Positions 53,271 to 63,203 of a DNA stretch of 64,000 nucleotides are shown one piece after another. The position numbers and the translations under genes were made by a program. The notes under the pieces were generated by a model, which was not told the DNA's origin, did no database searches, and was given only the letters and a program-made list of their open reading frames with translations. Location: NCBI GenBank assembly GCA_021397845.1, contig CM038039.1, forward strand, positions 4,643,731 through 4,707,730, given 5' to 3'. This DNA comes from Areca catechu (Eukaryota; Streptophyta; Magnoliopsida; Arecales; Arecaceae). How positions within the stretch are numbered: position 1 is the first letter of the stretch; each line of letters starts with the position of its first letter.

Positions 53271-54638
53271 TGTTGTCATCTAGATCATCGTGACCTGCAG
53301 CTTCAACGTGGTATCGGTGAGTAGACTTCCCACCTTGCAATCTTCAGGCGCGATCGGTCCTGCAAAAGTGAGAGACTCAGGCTGAGGATCCTGGTGGGAA
53401 CACTTCGACGATCAAGTTAGTGGACGATCAAGAAAAATAGATTCTTCCTAGTGGAGGCCAGAGTAGTCTCCATGTTCAAAGGATTCTTGAAAAGACAAAA
53501 TAGGAGTTAGAGCAGTAGGAGCTGGAATAGTGGTAGTTATAGCAGTGGGAGCTCTTGGGAGAGTTATTGGACGTTCTTCCTGCCCTCGAGCCTCACTCGC
53601 TAGCTCTTGCTTGCCCTTGTATTTGCTCGTTCGCACTTATCTTTGCCAGAGGCCCTCTTGAACTTCTTATAGAAGCGTATTTCATCTGACAGGGTGTAGA
53701 GTCTTGGTCTGATGCTCTCTGGGAGCGCCTTCTATGGATAGAGCATTGGCCTGTCCCCTCTCTTGAGAGGAAGACAGGGTCCATAGCCCTTGTAAGAATG
53801 TTCTGCCATGGGTGTAGGTGAAGTACCATGAAGTGTACATCCTTTTCCCGATGAGTGCAAGTGGCGTGCCACGGGGCCTGACATCTCGACAGGGCACTGC
53901 TTCTTACGGGCATCATGCCACCACGTTTGGGGACCTGACAGAGCACTGACTTGACAGGAGATGCTACAGAGTCTGAGACTTCTAGTAAAACCTTCCACCT
54001 TTCGAGTGGTACAGGCAGTGGGTTGAAGGGCGCGATGCCCCGGGTGGAGCGCCTTTCCATAGAAGGTGCCAACAGCAAGCTAAGAGGCTTGGTGCTCCGG
54101 CGGGATGCTCCTCTACAGGGGATACAGGCGGTACGCTCTAGCGGAGCGTCACTCCATAGAAGTTGCAGGTGGCGTGTCCTGGTGGCAGGCGGTGTGCCCT
54201 AGTGGAGAACTGCTCCGCAGAGGTGGCAGGCGGTGTGCCCTGGTGGAGAACTGCTCCGCAGAGGTGGCAGGCGGTGTGCCCTGGTGGAGTGCCACTCTGC
54301 AAAGATGGCAATTTCTTTAAGTAACATAGGGGTTTCGGCGGGGATGGTGACACCATCTACTAGGGTCACTATCCCGGCCACTCCCAAGGTCGTTCGAGGG
54401 GGAGACTAGGTCCACATGTCTTTATCCATACTCGACTTTAGATGGGGAGGAGGTCGACCTCGGTAGGGAGCTTAACCTGGGATGGGAGCTCAATCTGAGA
54501 TAGGAGCTTGACCTTGAAAGGGAGCTCAACCTCGGCAGGGAGCTCGACCTTGGCAATTGTTTGGCGACATCATTTAGGTGGTGCCTTCTGCCAGCTGGAT
54601 CTGACATGGACTCTACGTCAGTGGTCAAGCCATATTAG
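53271..54638 (-). repeat. 3' LTR of Tat element C
   Basis: On the minus strand it starts TAATATGGCTTGACCACTG (TG changed to TA), matching the family start, and its last bases at 53,271 mirror the family end (plus strand TGTTGTCATC ... GACCTGCAGCT). The end region carries CTAACTTGATCGTCGAAGTG and CCTGAGTCTCTCACTTTTGC. About 1,368 bp. Internal repeats of about 41 bp and 22 bp are listed separately. Confidence 0.8.
54110..54565. repeat. Tandem repeats in the LTR of Tat C (about 41 bp and about 22 bp)
   Basis: CTGCTCCGCAGAGGTGGCAG followed by GCGGTGTGCCCTGGTGG recurs at about 41-bp spacing between 54,180 and 54,300, with weaker copies to the left. At 54,460-54,560 GGGAGCTCGACCTCGGCA-type units recur about every 22 bp. 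Confidence 0.8.
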
Positions 54639-54655
54639 ATGCCTCCACTCTCAAG
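54639..54655 (-). promoter_or_regulatory. Polypurine tract of Tat element C
   Basis: On the minus strand GAGAGTGGAGGCATC directly precedes the LTR start. The preceding CGAGCATCGCAATGGGCTCT corresponds closely to the sequence in front of the PPT of element B. Confidence 0.65.
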
Positions 54656-55256
54656 TCCAGAGCCCATTGCGATGCTCGGGGCGAAGGGAGCTATGGTGAT
54701 GCTAACATGGAAGGACATTTTGCCTATGCCATTTAATGTCTTGACCGCTGATGACTCGTAGATCGTGCCTTAGCACCAATGAGAAGGCACCACGTTAGCT
54801 GGTGCAGGAGAAGCATGATGATTGCACCTAGTCCAAAGCAATTTTTGGCATGTCGAAGCACCGTTCCTAGCGGATCTTGATGCATGGCAAGCATCTAGTG
54901 GTCAGTACCTGACCTGAAGCGGTTTCATACATACCGAAGCACCACTCTCAGTGGATTCTGATGCATGGTGGGCATCCGACGGGCAGATGGTGAAAGGATG
55001 CATGTTTCGACCGGAGCGATGCGATGGGGTACTGTCAGTCTTTTGAAAAGAGACCATTTTGCCTTAACCACCTCTTAAGAACCTTCGAGCGAGGAAGCAG
55101 AGGAGAACCAGAGCCTTTTCATCTAGTTTCGATTTCCTAACCCGAGGCACTTAGGTCAGTCCTTCTTTCTTCCTTCCTTTCTTTCGGCCTGTGCTGAAGG
55201 GGATCAGTTAGGGTTCTAGGTTGTCCTCTTCTCCATTTCCTTCTTCCTTCTTCGAG
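54656..55256 (+). other. Leader region of the antisense ORF of Tat C
   Basis: Between the 3' LTR and the antisense start codon. Two related blocks of about 110 bp, each with CGAAGCACC, then CGGATTTTGATGCATGG-like and GGCATC words, occur at 54,855-54,900 and 54,935-54,980. A CTTCCTTCCTTTC run precedes the start. It would act as the promoter and 5' UTR for antisense transcription. Confidence 0.5.
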
Positions 55257-56276
55257 ATGAGTCCTTTGGGCAGGAGGCATCGTCGCCTGGACCATTCTGG
55301 CAAGGCGGGGCTGTCCCGGTCGAGGCCTCCTTCCTCGGATAGCAAGGAGAAGGATGTCCCTCTTAGGATCCGTAGGGGCCCCTAGCGGACGGGGATAGTT
55401 ATAGGACCCCCTTCTATTCCTCCTCCATCTCCTCCTCCCGTCCAGGACTTAGCTGGTCCTTCCGGCATTGCTTCAGTGATGACCCAGGAGGACATCTTTC
55501 ATCTTCGGAGTACCTACAGGATTCCGGACTCCGTCCGGCTCTTGGCTCCACGGCCGGAGGAGCAAGTCACTACCAGTGCCCCAGGCCGGATCGCCCTCTA
55601 CGAGGATTTCTTTTTTGGGGGCCTCCGCTTTCCATTGCATTCTTTTTTCCTCTCCTTCCTCACCAACTACCATCTGGTCTCGACCTAGCTCGCCCCGAAC
55701 ACCGTTAGGATTATTTATTGCCTCATCATCTTTTGTCATTTTCATGGAATTGTTGCCCGTTTTTCTTTGTTTAGGATCATCTTCTTCCTAAAACGCCACC
55801 CGGTTGATAATGGGTGATGGTTTGTGGCCCCTCGCCTAGGGGCCATTAAATTTGACCTGCCTACTTCCATCAAGGGATGGAAGGGCAGGTTTCTTTTTGC
55901 CTTGATTGAGGGAGTTGACTGAGTCTAAAGTGACCCAGACCGCACACCCAACCGGAATGCCCTAGTAAAGGCGGCTGATAGGGAAGGGTACGATCGGTTT
56001 GTCACCTTTGAGGTTCCTCCACTTTGGGACCTGCTGACCGAACATAATCTGTTCGAGACCAGGTGCAGCCCAATCCTATCCTTGGGTAAGGCCCAAAACT
56101 CGAACTTTTTTTCAATAATAATTCTTCTCTGCTTTGAGTCTAACCGTAGTTTTCTTCTCTTTGCAGGCATGAAGTTTTCCATTGATCAAATCCAAGAAAT
56201 GTCCTGGAAGAGGCTTGCATCCCCAAGGTCCAGGAAGGACCCACAGAAGAGGCCCCGTGAGGAGCCAGGGTGGAGG
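55257..56276 (+). pseudogene. Antisense extra ORF (aORF) of Tat element C
   Basis: It starts ATGAGTCCTTTGGGCAGG (MSPLGRRHRRLDHSGKAG). A Ser/Pro-rich N-terminus is followed by IASVMTQEDIFHLRSTYRIP, ALYEDFFFGGLRFPLHSFFL and LAPNTVRIIYCLIIFCHFHG, then RIIFFLKRHP, LPTSIKGWKGRFLFALIEGV and EGYDRFVTFEVPPLWDL. This is the order of the Transposase_28 family. One frame runs through to 56,087 with five stops (near 55,383, 55,687, 55,816, 55,919 and 55,925) and no frameshift. An intron of about 79 bp follows (GTAAGG at 56,087, TTTGCAG before 56,167), then GMKFSIDQIQEMSWKRLASP. The gene is cut after EEPG by Copia E. The protein's role is unknown. Confidence 0.75.
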
Positions 56277-56908
56277 TGTTTGAATTCTCCTAGGAACAAT
56301 ATATTACAATCGATCAGATATCAAAAGCGTGAGGCAACGGAAGTAGATACAAAAACATTTTATATCTAATGATGCAATTTATAAATAAATCTAATTCATT
56401 CATCATAAATTTTTAACATGCTGTAATATATGAGAAAAATATCAGATTTGAAAAATAAAATTATTTTAAACATAAAAACTTATATGGATCGCTATCCTGG
56501 CTTGCTCTGAAAAATATGCCAATCCATTTTTATAACCGGATTTTACTGGAGCCATGCAATCCCTCGGCCTCTATTGGTATCTACACAGAGCTCTCGTAAC
56601 TGAGTCGTAGAAGGTATTGGACTGCTAGATCCTTGCAACCCTCTCTTCTTTCAGCAAATCAACCACTTTAAAAACTGTGCCGATCCACAACTGGACTGGT
56701 TTCTGGCTTCAATCTTGCAAATCAGACTATGCAAGACCTTTGGACCTCTTACTTTCTTCTCCCTCTTATGTAGAAGACCTTTCAACACTCTTGAAGAGAA
56801 TGACTCAAACCTCACACAAGGAAGAGAGAGAATCTCTACGCCTCACAAGGAAGAAGCACCTCACACGCCTAAAAGGAATTAGTCTTGGACACCCATCCCC
56901 TCTCCTTC

Positions 56909-56919
56909 TTTTATAGATT
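56909..56919 (-). promoter_or_regulatory. Candidate TATA box of the Copia E LTR
   Basis: On the minus strand CTATAAAAGAAGG lies about 640 bp before the LTR end. TATAAAA-type boxes in this region usually start the genomic RNA of Copia elements. Inference from motif and position. Confidence 0.5.
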
Positions 56920-57804
56920 AGTTCTCCTACCCCTTGAAGGTAAAAGACCATAGTCCAATCTAATCTAGAACCCAAAGGGTAGAGTCCAAACTAAACTAGC
57001 TAGAATGGAGTAAAATAGGACTTCTCCCTCTTATTTTCTCACGCCAAAACACTTTTGCGCCTCTTATTTTGTCGCACAAACACTTCTCCAATTCTCCACG
57101 CCAAAATAGGATTAGTGCCCTCTTGGTTTTTCACGCCAGCATGAATTCGGTGGAAGTTTCCAATTCAAAATTAAGGAGTGAATGAGGACTCCTCATATTC
57201 TTCCACGCCAAAATGGATTAGCACCATTTAGTATTCACGCCATCTTTGTCACCCAAATACTTGGGCCCCACATGGTTGGCATGTGGAAAAGAGAGAGAGA
57301 GAGGAGAGATAGGGAGAGAGAGTCTCAGTCTAACTGGACTGACTCATGGTCCAAATGAAATTGATTTGATACTCAAATTGAAGCCAGATTAAACCCAATT
57401 GAACCCATTTCAAAAAGGTTATGGACCCAACTAGATTAGGCTCAATTAAAATCAAATTAAATCTGATTTAATTCAATTAACAATTAATCCATAATTAATT
57501 AGGTCAAATCTTAATTGTAACACTTACAATTAGGTCCAAATTGATTTGTTGATTGGTTACTTGAGCTTCTAAAGTATGTGACCCCTCAGGTCCTATTCTG
57601 TCTGGTAATGAGATATGTTATAATCTCCATTATACATCATCGAAACCTCTTTCGATGGACAGAAATAATTTCTACTTAACCCTAATTAGAATCATCAATC
57701 CGAGGACGATGCTAATGGGCTCTCATAATCTACTAGTGACACCTAGCAGTATATAGTAGCAATCAAGCAAAATAAGATTAGAACCCCTAGGTGTAGTTAC
57801 CATG

Positions 57805-60773
57805 TGTTGCCGCCTAGATCGCCGTGGCCGGTAGCTCTTACGTGGCCTAGGTGAGTGGGCTCCGTGCCAGCGTCACCGGGCTCGTTGGTCGGAGACGATT
57901 AAGGGGAACATAATCGTAGTTGAGATGAAAAGGGCTTGGTACTGTAGTGGCCCTCCTGTGGGCCTCTCCGGTGAGGAGTAATCTTCCTCCTTATTGTCCC
58001 TCCGTTGGGCGATACCTGCAAAACAGGGGAGACCTGCACCGGGGATTCCGGCAAAGATACTCCGACGATTAAGTCAGCGGGACGATCGAAGGAAATAAGG
58101 GATCTCTGAGACGGAGAGCTTGGGGGACTCTCTGCTGCTAGAGGGTGATAGACAATGTAAGAAAGAAGAGAGCGTGTTGTCTCTTACCCCTCTTACCTTT
58201 TCCCGCTGCTCTTATGTAGACGAGCGGCTCTTGGTGTTCAGAGGGGCACGTTCTTCTTGGTATAGGCCTGTGAAGCTTCTGCAGGCCTGGGAGGCTTAGG
58301 TAGGTTGGTCAACTTCCTCCTTCTTGATGGTTTAGGAGGTTAGTGGAGGAGCAAAGCGCCTTGGATGTGGCACTCCTTCCTGATTGGCGTAAGCTATGAT
58401 GGGGGCTTTTAATATAGCCCACCTTCGTAGATGGCGGGTACAGTTTGGCAGAGATGGTGATGTGTCGGGCTGCCATCTAGCCTTCCTCTGTACCTATATT
58501 TTGAAAAGCATACCTGGAATGGAATCAAATAAACCGTGGCACATGCTTCGAGATGAGGCAGGTGAGGCTCTTCGTACGCATGGTTCGAGATGTCCCGTCG
58601 CGAGGCTAGGTCGCATGGCTTCTACATGCATGGCGAGGTCTGCAAGGCTAGGCCGCATAGCCTCTCCATGCACACGGGTCGAGGTGTGCGGGGTAATCGC
58701 GCGGATCGAGGCACGGCATGCAGGGTCTCTCCCATGCACGTGGTTCTGGGCATCGGAGCATGCGGAAATGAGATGCAGTCCCGCGAGCAGAGTCGGACCG
58801 GGCGTGGGCAGAGCCGGGTGAAGCCAGGCGTGCGGGTCGGAGCCGGTCCTGGGCACGACGTCGCCGAGCCGGGGTCCCACCGGGCTGAGGTGTGGGCGCG
58901 CCAGGCGGCCGTGCCACAGTGCCGAGCTGGGGAAGCCGGGGCTCGGTGGTGCTGGTCTCCCACAGGCGGAGCCGGAGCGGGCAGGGGTGCACTGCGCGGA
59001 GCTGACCTGGGGCGCGGGAGTGCCAGACTGAACGGGTCCCGCCGGACCGAGGCCAGAGCGGGGCCGAGGGTGCGGGAGCGTGCCATGCTCCTGCGGGCGT
59101 GGCCGGACTGGTCATATCAGGGCGGAGCCGTGCGCTGGCACGGTGACCTCGTCCGGAGTAGGGCCCTGCCGCCTTGGGGCACCGAGCTGGGGCAGGGTCT
59201 CGCCAGATCGGAGTCGAAGTGGGCGGATCCAACACGCGTAGCCGGAGCCGCACAGGCGACCGTAGATGATCCGTGCCGCGTCCCTGCGAGCATGGCTGGA
59301 CCTGGGAGCTCTGTCTCAGAGCCGGAGTTAGACCTAGGCAGGCGGAGCCAGATTGGGTGGAGGTGGAGCGTGCCGGACTGGGGTGAGGCGGAGGCCTCCC
59401 ACGGGCGAGCTGGGCGCCGGACGGGAGCACGCGGAGCCGGAGGGGACGCGCGGGTGACTGGGTCACACGGAGCCGGACGTGTGCTGCACCGGGCTCGGAG
59501 GCTCCTGGACCGTGCCCAACGCGGAGGCTCCTGGACGGTGCAGTGCCGAGCCAAGGAGAGGCCGGGGTGTGCGGAGGCGAGCTGGGGGCTGGCCTTCGCG
59601 CCGCGGGCGAGGTCGGGCGGAGCCACACGGGTCACTGCCGGGGTGCCGTCGGGCTGAGCCAGACCGGACGAGGTGAGCTGCGGGGGCGTGCCACGAGCCG
59701 TGCGGAGCGCTGCCTTGCCTGTGGGCGTGCCGGACTGGGGTGAGGCGGAGGCGAGCTGGGGGCCGGCCTTCGCGCCGCGGGCGAGGTCGGGCGGAGCCAC
59801 GCGGGTCGCTGTCGGGGTGCCGTCGGGCTGAGCAGGACCGGACGAGGTGAGCTGCGGGGGCGTGCCACGAGCCGTGCGGATCGCTGCCTTGCCTGTGGGC
59901 GTGCCGGACTGGGGTGAGGCGGAGGCCTCCCACGGGCGAGCTGGGTGCCGGACGAGAGCACACGGAGCCGGAGGGGACTCGCGGGTGACTGGGTCACGCG
60001 GAGCCGGACGTGTGTCGCGCGGGCTCGGAGGCTCCTGGACCGTGCCGCGCCGGGCTCGGAGGCTCCTGGACCGTGCCGCGCTGGGCTCGGAGGCTCCTGG
60101 ACCGTGCCGCGCTGGGCACGGAGGCTCCTGGATGGTGCAATGCCGGAGCCGAGAGGCCGAGGTGTGCGGAGGCGAGCTGGGGGCAGGCCTTCGCACCGCG
60201 GGCGAGGTCGGGCGGAGCCACGCGGGTCACTGCCGGGGTGCCGTCGGGCTGAGCCAGACCGGACGAGTGCCGCGCCGGGCTCGGAGTCTCCTGGACCGTG
60301 TGGCGCTGGGCACGGAGGCTTTTGGATGGTGCAGTGCCGGAGCTGGAGCTCGGGCGGTGCGGGACTGGATTCGGTCGAGGGCGTGCCGTGGTCGAGCCGA
60401 GTGGACTCGACGGCTGAAGTGAGTCAAGGTACTGAGGTTCCCCGTCGAGGTGGGGCTGAGCCGAGCTGGATCCAGGCTACCACGAGCGGAGCTTATTGGC
60501 GGAAGAGCTCCGCGCGGGCTTGCTGAGCTGGACCGCACATGCAGAGCTGCCGAGCTGAACTGAACTACAGAAGTTGGACTTCTCATGGCTGAGGTGAGGC
60601 CGAGGTACTAGTTCACCGCCGAGGTGGGGCCGAGCTGAGCTGGGCTGAACCGCCACATGGCCGAAGTGGGGCCGAGGTGGAGAGGTGCCTGACCGAGGTG
60701 AAGTACGTGGCTGCGCCAGCCTCCAAGGAGGACGCGTGTCAGGGCCGAATGGATCTTATTTACTACTGTAACA
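57805..60773 (-). mobile_element. 3-kb Tat-type solo LTR with TSD CCATG
   Basis: CCATG flanks it at 57,800-57,804 and 60,774-60,778. On the minus strand it starts TGTTACAGTAGTAAATAAG and ends GGCGGCAACA. Its end resembles the ends of the other Tat LTRs here (plus strand GATCGCCGTGGCCGGTAGCT; GACTTAATCGTCGGAGTATC on the minus strand near 58,070), while its start differs from them. The middle is extremely GC-rich with nested tandem repeats. No coding function is inferred despite long open frames. Confidence 0.85.
58560..60540. repeat. GC-rich nested tandem repeats inside the 3-kb LTR
   Basis: A ~176-bp unit (GTCGGGCTGAGCCAGACCGG ... GTGAGGCGGAGG) occurs at 59,647 and 59,822 and partly at 60,243. 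A ~530-bp period links 59,380 and 59,912 (GTGAGGCGGAGGCCTCCCAC). A ~30-bp unit, GGCTCGGAGGCTCCTGGACC, repeats four to five times at 60,020-60,140. The same motifs give long open frames on both strands (58,590-59,657 plus; 59,117-60,196 minus). Confidence 0.85.
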
Positions 60774-61560
60774 CCATGTGATTCGGTTCCTCTATCATAA
60801 ATCATGACATGATGATGGTTATGGAAACTCATCAAACCCATCAGTCATACGCTTAACTTAATCGACTCAAGTCCAATTATGATACTAATGAAAACACCTT
60901 TTCATTATCACCCTGCTATGGCCATAGACTTCTGGACTTAGTCTCATTAAGCTGCATAGGATTATTTCTTACTACTAAGACTGATAGATCCCTACAAGTG
61001 AACACTTACTCCTACAATAAACTTACTGTAGCCAACGAACACCGCAATATCCCGTATCGATAGAAATCATGTGATTGTGCTGTCAAACTACAGCAACCTT
61101 ATTGTGAGTAGCCGAGACACTCTAGGTCAAAGAACTATTCACACAACTACAGCATCAGGAAGTTATTGACGGGTGAGTAGTCATCCATATAACTTCCTGT
61201 ACTTGGTCACGCTCAGTACCGTTGATCTCTATCAACTACTTGCACTCTCGCTCTAGTGTCACCACACTGTAGGTCAAAGACTCATCTATCCAGAAAGGAA
61301 AGTGATATGTGCATCGATTTTAATGGATCAATTACCGTTCTCGTGATATTCTAACAATCAGGAGCATTTAGGAGTTAATCTATAAAGACACATCTTAGAT
61401 TCTCAACTCTTGAGAATATGTGTTATTGTCCATTAACTTCATGGATGATTCATAGACACATCAATATGAATGAAACTAATACCCTTTTATTAATAAGAAA
61501 AATTAAGTACAAAGTTCATGTCCTAAAAATTAGAATGTGTCAAGCCAACTTGGCTTTCAG
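60774..61560. other. 5' part (U3) of the Copia E LTR, no coding
   Basis: Anonymous LTR sequence without open frames of note; it was assigned to the LTR by its contiguity with the right border at 61,575. Confidence 0.6.
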
Positions 61561-61575
61561 AGCATACATCTGACA

Positions 61576-61590
61576 ATCTCCCACTTGCGC
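61576..61590 (-). promoter_or_regulatory. Polypurine tract of Copia E
   Basis: On the minus strand GCGCAAGTGGGAGAT immediately precedes the LTR start TGTCAG. AAGTGGGAGATTGT is a hallmark of many plant Copia elements. Confidence 0.85.
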
Positions 61591-62400
61591 TAAAGCCAAT
61601 TGGCTACATATCTAAGTCCCATCTTCTCAAAGTGGACTTCAGCCTTCTGCTGGCTCAAAGTTTTAATTAGTGGGTCTGCCATGTTGTCCGTGGAGTCTAA
61701 TCTTCGCACCTCAACATACTTCTCGAGGTAGTCGCGTATGATATGAAACCGTCGCTCAATATGTTTAGACTTCTGGTGAGACCTGGGCTCCTTAGCAAGA
61801 ACTATTGCACCATTATTGTCATAATATATAGGATGGCATCAATGGCATCACTCCAAGCTCCGCAGCGAACTTTTTATACCAGAAGGCTTCTTTTGCAGCT
61901 TCAAAGGGAGCGATGTACTCTACTTCCATTGTTGAATCTGCTATGATTGGTTGCTTGGAACTTTTTCAACTAGTTGCCCTACTATTACAAAAACACAGAT
62001 CCTGATATAGACTTTCTATTATCAGGATTGGACATAAAGTCTGAGTCTGTATATCCCTTTATTCCTAATTCCGAACTCCCTCCAAAGACTACGAACAAAT
62101 CTTTAGTCATTCTTAAGTACTTAAGAATGTTCTTCACAGCTATCCAGTGTTCTTCACCTATATTTGACTGATATCTACTCGTGACACTCACAGCAAGAGC
62201 TATATTAGGTCGAGTACACAACATGACATACATAAGGCTTCCAATTGCCGAAACATATGGAATCTTGCTCATGTACTGAATCTCTTCAGGTGTGTTAGGA
62301 CACAATTTCTTAGAGAGATTAATGCCATACTGAAGAGATAACAATCCTCTTTTAGAGTTCTCCATGCTGAACATTTTCAACACTTCCTCTATGCACAATT
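61591..62400 (-). pseudogene. Copia E RNase H and RT-RH connection
   Basis: The frame 62,398-61,985 holds KLCPNTPEEIQYMSKIPYVS, AIGSLMYVMLCTRPNIALAV and LGIKGYTDSDFMSNPDNRKS (first Asp). Further left, in other frames, NNGAIVLAKEPRSHQKSKHI and ERRFHIIRDYLE are readable at about 61,800-61,720, then MADPL near 61,680. The protein would end just before the polypurine tract. A break lies near 61,985. Confidence 0.85.
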
Positions 62401-63203
62401 TTTGTGAAAGGCCAAGTATCTAATTAAATATATCTCTATATACTTAATCCCCAAAATATAAGATGCTTCACCTAAGTCTTTCATAGAGAATTTCTTAGAT
62501 AACCAACTTTTGACTGAAATCAACATGGAAATATCATTCCCAATAAGGAGGATGTCATCCACGTACAATACGAGAAATGTCACTGCCCTCCCACTGGCCT
62601 TCTTGTAAACACATGGCTCATCCTCATTCTTGATGAAATCAAACAATTTGATTGCATCATCAAAATGAGTATTCCAATTCCGAGAAGCTTGCTTCAATCC
62701 ATAGATTGATCTATGCAGCTTACAGACCTTTTGATCTTCGTCATTGGAAGTAAAACTCAAAGGCTGCTCCATATAGATATCTTTTTCAAGATATCCATTC
62801 AGGAATGTAGTTTTCATATCCATCTGCTATATCTCATAATCATGATATTTTTACGAATGGATTTCAGCATAGCTACTGGTGAAAAGGTATCATGATAGTT
62901 AGTGCCTTCGCGTTGACTATACCCTCTTGCCATTAACCTAGCTTTAAAGGTCTCTACGTTCCTATATACATTTATTTTTCTTTTGTAGATCCATTTACAA
63001 CCAATAGATACAATACCCTCTGGTAGATCCACTAAGGACCATACATGATTAGAATGCATTGATTCAATTTCTGACTTCATAGCATTCAACCATTTCTCAA
63101 AGTCGATGTCTGACATTGCCTCATTATAAGTCTTAGGATCAATCAATTGATCATTGTCCCCAATAAAAAATATTTTCTTTATATCCTCTGTAAGCATACC
63201 CAA
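62389..63203 (-). pseudogene. Copia E reverse transcriptase
   Basis: The order on the minus strand is WLNAMKSEIESMHSNHVWSL (63,105), IGCKWIYKRKINVYRNVETF, ARLMARGYSQREGTNYHDTF, then after a break MDMKTTFLNGYLEKDIYMEQ, VCKLHRSIYGLKQASRNWNT and the active site LVLYVDDILLIGNDI with both Asp intact (about 62,555). Only a frameshift near 62,820 and another near 62,400 were seen, so this copy is much younger than Copia D. Confidence 0.9.

Larger units (their letters stand above)
53271..56276 (-). mobile_element. Tat-type element C, 3' end only, minus strand
   Basis: On the minus strand the 3' LTR (53,271-54,638) is preceded by a polypurine tract, and the antisense ORF lies upstream of it in gag-pol direction. 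The element is cut at 56,276 by the LTR of Copia E. The rest (integrase to 5' LTR) should lie beyond Copia E, outside the window. Confidence 0.8.
56277..61575 (-). repeat. 3' LTR of Copia E, split by a nested solo LTR
   Basis: On the minus strand it starts TGTCAGATGTATGCTCTG at 61,575 and ends GAATTCAAACA at 56,277 (TGT...ACA). The two halves, 60,779-61,575 and 56,277-57,804, are contiguous once the insertion at 57,805-60,773 and one CCATG are ignored. The left half includes a candidate TATA box. Confidence 0.85.

Noticed and set aside
58590..59657. 355-codon plus-strand ORF (and 359-codon minus-strand ORF at 59,117-60,196)
   Set aside because: Both lie in the GC-rich repeat core of a solo LTR with a defined TSD, overlap on opposite strands and are made of repeated Arg/Gly/Ala/Pro peptides. 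No domain is seen.
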